Source: a bacterium
GTDB taxonomy: Bacteria; Actinomycetota; Acidimicrobiia; Acidimicrobiales; Bin134
Assembly (NCBI GenBank): GCA_026708015.1
Contig: JAPOVT010000046.1
Coordinates: 62,001 to 126,000, forward strand
Length of the DNA: 64,000 nucleotides
Direction of reading: 5' to 3'
The notes beneath the pieces were generated by a model. The model made no database searches. It had not been told where the DNA came from and saw only the letters and a program-made list of their open reading frames with translations. The translations under genes and the position numbers were made by a program. Of the stretch, positions 61,929-64,000 are shown one piece after another. Each line of letters begins with the position of its first letter. The first letter of the stretch is position 1.

Positions 61929-63302
61929 ATGCTTGACGATCGCAAGCGGGCTCAACGTCACCTCGTTCCCCATTTCACGCGGGGCGACGCATGGATGGCG
62001 GACGGTCTGGTGGTGATCGACCGCGGCGAGGGCTGCTACGTATGGGACACCGACGGCAACCAGTACCTCGATGGTCTCTCCAGCCTGTTCTGCACCAACC
62101 TCGGTCACGGTCGCAGCGACCTGACCGCGGCGGCGGCCAAGCAGATGGACAAGCTGGCTTTCTACTCCAACTGGGGTTTCGCTCATCCGTCGTCGGTGGA
62201 AGCAGCCTCGATGATTGCCGCGGTCGCCCCCGACGAACTCGACCGGGTGTTCTTCGTGAACTCGGGTTCGGAGGCGGTGGAGTCGGCTCTCAAGTTCGCC
62301 CGCTGCTACCACTTGGCCAATGGCGACGAGCAGCGCCACAAGGTGATCGCTCGAAACTGGGCCTACCACGGCACCACCCTCGGTGCCCTCATGCTGGCTG
62401 GCATTCCCAACCTGCGAGACCCGTATCTGCCCCTGCTCACCGGTCCGGTGCGGCACGTGCCCAACACATTGGGCTGCCACCTCGAGGCCGGTCAATCTGC
62501 CGCTGAGCTGCCCTGCGTGACCGCCATCGAAGAGGCCATCGTGGCCGAGGGCCCCGAAACAGTGGCCATGGTGATCGCCGAGCCGGTACAGAACGGCCGC
62601 GGCGCGCTGGTGCCCCCAGAGGGCTACTGGCGGGAGCTGCGCCGTATCTGTGACGCCCATGGCGTGCTGTTGTGCGCCGATGAAGTGATCAACTCGTTCG
62701 GTCGTCTCGGACACTGGTTCGGCAGCGAGCGCTTCGGCGCAGAGCCCGACATGATCACCTTTGCCAAAGGCGTCACCAGCGCCTACGTGCCCTTGGGCGG
62801 CCTCGTGGTGCGGGGCTCGCTGCTGGAGCGAGTGTGGGACTCCTCCCTGGCCATGTATGTCCACGGGTCCACATTCGGCGGCCATCCCGTTTCCACTGCC
62901 GTCGCCGCCGCCAACATGACGGCGCTGCGCGACGAGGAAGTCATGGCCAACGTTCTGCGAAACGAGAGCCGGCTGGCTGGCGGACTGCGCGATCTGATGG
63001 CGTCCCACGCCTGCGTGAAAGATGTGAGAGGAACGGGCTACTTCTACGCCGTGGAGCTGATGCGGGACCGGGACTCCGGTACCGATCTGACCGAGGCCGA
63101 GTTCGCGTCGCTGCTGCCGGGCGGGGCACTGGACCGGTTCGTGAGGGAGGCGCGGGTGCTGGTGCGACCAGATTCCCGCGGTGCCGCCATGCTGATGATC
63201 TCGCCGCCGCTGGTGGCTGACGCTGAAGTGATCGACGACCTGCTGAGCCGGGTCGACCAGGTGTTCAACCGCGTGGGCGGTTGGCTCAAGGCCTTGAAAT
63301 GA
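61929..63302 (+). CDS. Class III (omega-amino acid:pyruvate-type) aminotransferase
   Basis: This 457-aa PLP enzyme has FFVNSGSEAVESALKFARCY for the phosphate loop, RNWAYHGTTLGALM, LLCADEVINSFGRLGHWFGS with the cofactor-binding Asp, and MITFAKGVTSAYVPLGG with the Schiff-base Lys near residue 280. The length and motifs fit omega-transaminases including taurine:pyruvate aminotransferase. The next gene is an ABC substrate-binding lipoprotein, consistent with uptake and transamination of a small amine such as taurine, which is inference. Confidence 0.88.
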   Translation: MLDDRKRAQRHLVPHFTRGDAWMADGLVVIDRGEGCYVWDTDGNQYLDGLSSLFCTNLGHGRSDLTAAAAKQMDKLAFYSNWGFAHPSSVEAASMIAAVAPDELDRVFFVNSGSEAVESALKFARCYHLANGDEQRHKVIARNWAYHGTTLGALMLAGIPNLRDPYLPLLTGPVRHVPNTLGCHLEAGQSAAELPCVTAIEEAIVAEGPETVAMVIAEPVQNGRGALVPPEGYWRELRRICDAHGVLLCADEVINSFGRLGHWFGSERFGAEPDMITFAKGVTSAYVPLGGLVVRGSLLERVWDSSLAMYVHGSTFGGHPVSTAVAAANMTALRDEEVMANVLRNESRLAGGLRDLMASHACVKDVRGTGYFYAVELMRDRDSGTDLTEAEFASLLPGGALDRFVREARVLVRPDSRGAAMLMISPPLVADAEVIDDLLSRVDQVFNRVGGWLKALK

Positions 63303-63336
63303 GGCAATAAACATCCATCGATATGGAGGAACCATT

Positions 63337-64000
63337 ATGAAGCGACTACTGGCATTACTCATGGTGATGGGGTTGATTGTTGCGGCCTGCGGCAATGACG
63401 ACGACGATGCTGCCCCCGACGAGGCGACCGCCCCCGAGGCTCCCGACGCCCCCGAGGAGATGATGCTCGATGAGTTGAACGTGGCGTATTTCTTGGAGTG
63501 GCCGACGGCGAACCAGGTGGCCCAGGCCCGCCAGACCTATGACGATGTGCTGGGTTTGACGGTGAACTGGATTCCGTTCGCCTCGGGCGGCGACATGGCC
63601 CAGGCTATGGAGGCCGGCGACATTGACATCTCCTACTCGCAGGGGCTGACGCCGTTCGCCAACTTCGTGACCGGCGGTTCGGATCTTCTGTTGATCGGTG
63701 TGGCGGTGAGCTATGCCGATGCCGACAACTGCGTGGCCAACCCCGACTTGGGGATCACCGCGGACAATGCGGCGGAGACCCTGGCGGGCCAGAGCATCTA
63801 CACGCCTTTGGGCAACGTGACGCACTTCAAGCTGTTGAAGATGCTTGAGTACCTCGGCGTGGATACCGCCACCGTGGAGCTGATCCAGTCTGAGGGCGGC
63901 CCGGCTGCGGTGGCCGCGCTGGACTCGGGCGAGGTGGCCATGGCGTGCGCGTTCGGCGGCGCGGTGAACCAGATGGTCGCCAACGGCGGCAACCTGGTTA
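63337..64000 (+). CDS. ABC substrate-binding lipoprotein, 5' part
   Basis: The first 221 codons are in the window; the gene continues past base 64000. MKRLLALLMVMGLIVAACGN is a lipoprotein signal with lipobox VAAC, followed by an acidic linker and a periplasmic-binding fold (LNVAYFLEWPTANQVAQA ... AMEAGDIDISYSQGLTPFA). This resembles taurine/nitrate-type (TauA/NrtA/SsuA-like) binding proteins. GGAGGA lies 6 bases before the ATG. Placement after a class III aminotransferase suggests an amine or sulfonate substrate. Confidence 0.85.
   Translation, partial: MKRLLALLMVMGLIVAACGNDDDDAAPDEATAPEAPDAPEEMMLDELNVAYFLEWPTANQVAQARQTYDDVLGLTVNWIPFASGGDMAQAMEAGDIDISYSQGLTPFANFVTGGSDLLLIGVAVSYADADNCVANPDLGITADNAAETLAGQSIYTPLGNVTHFKLLKMLEYLGVDTATVELIQSEGGPAAVAALDSGEVAMACAFGGAVNQMVANGGNLV

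Noticed and set aside
61893..63395. A 500-codon minus-strand frame
   Set aside because: Complement of the class III aminotransferase, which has all PLP motifs; no motif in the reverse reading.

Overview
The window is high-GC bacterial DNA, most likely from an actinomycete and plausibly an uncultured Acidimicrobiia (an inference from gene content). It encodes the tiny ribosomal proteins bS22 and bL37, which are actinobacterial traits. It also has the actinobacterial-style run glmU-like, prs, rplY, pth, mfd, mazG, eno, ftsB, together with many GTG or TTG starts and GTGA/ATGA overlaps. Several genes have a TANNNT -10 hexamer only 6-9 bases before the start codon, which suggests frequent leaderless transcription. 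Catabolic clusters (amidohydrolase_2, acyl-CoA synthetases, SDRs, enoyl-CoA hydratase) fit a heterotroph.

Layout. 0-5.5 kb: a BMP-type nucleoside/simple-sugar ABC importer on the minus strand, with a methyltransferase plus putative endonuclease pair lying between its binding protein and its ATPase. 5.5-11 kb: SDR, ferritin-like diiron protein, DCC protein with bL37, ychF, DUF192, rsmI, and a VOC protein. 11-15.9 kb: an accessory insert. It holds a broken secreted fibronectin-III gene whose 3' third switches abruptly to AT-rich DNA, followed by a 919-aa AT-rich lipoprotein with a duplicated domain. 16-31 kb: a housekeeping core (metG, tatD, rsmA, a vapBC-like module coupled to ispE, bS22, tRNA-Gln, glmU-like, prs, rplY, pth, mfd, mazG, eno, ftsB, and a J-domain protein).

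31.5-33.3 kb: amidohydrolase and cupin. 33.3-43.5 kb: a defence and mobile island of mixed composition. It contains a D12 adenine methylase with an HNH endonuclease (AT-rich) and an IS1595-type element. Next comes an EcoRI-type methylase split by a (GT)10 tract, overlapping a DUF262-HNH gene frameshifted at a six-base homopolymer. The island ends with an OLD-family TOPRIM ATPase paired with a KTSC protein, and an AbrB/PIN pair with a decayed toxin end. 43.6-52 kb: the catabolic cluster resumes. 52-53.3 kb: gene fragments and a vapBC module flanked by two near-identical SDR 3' remnants. 53.3-64 kb: menB, a pretoxin-like protein, an MFS transporter, a DEAD-box helicase with a repeat tail, an acetoin/2-oxoacid dehydrogenase set (E2 divergent from E1 alpha-beta), a class III aminotransferase, and the start of a substrate-binding lipoprotein.

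The strongest candidate for an unusual system is at 36.3-38.5 kb. This two-gene methylase/DUF262-HNH unit has a stop-start overlap and both genes are out of frame at simple repeats, which looks like a phase-variable restriction system read in its OFF state. Second is the compact KTSC-OLD pair at 40.6-42.8 kb. All calls come from reading the sequence; no database search was run.
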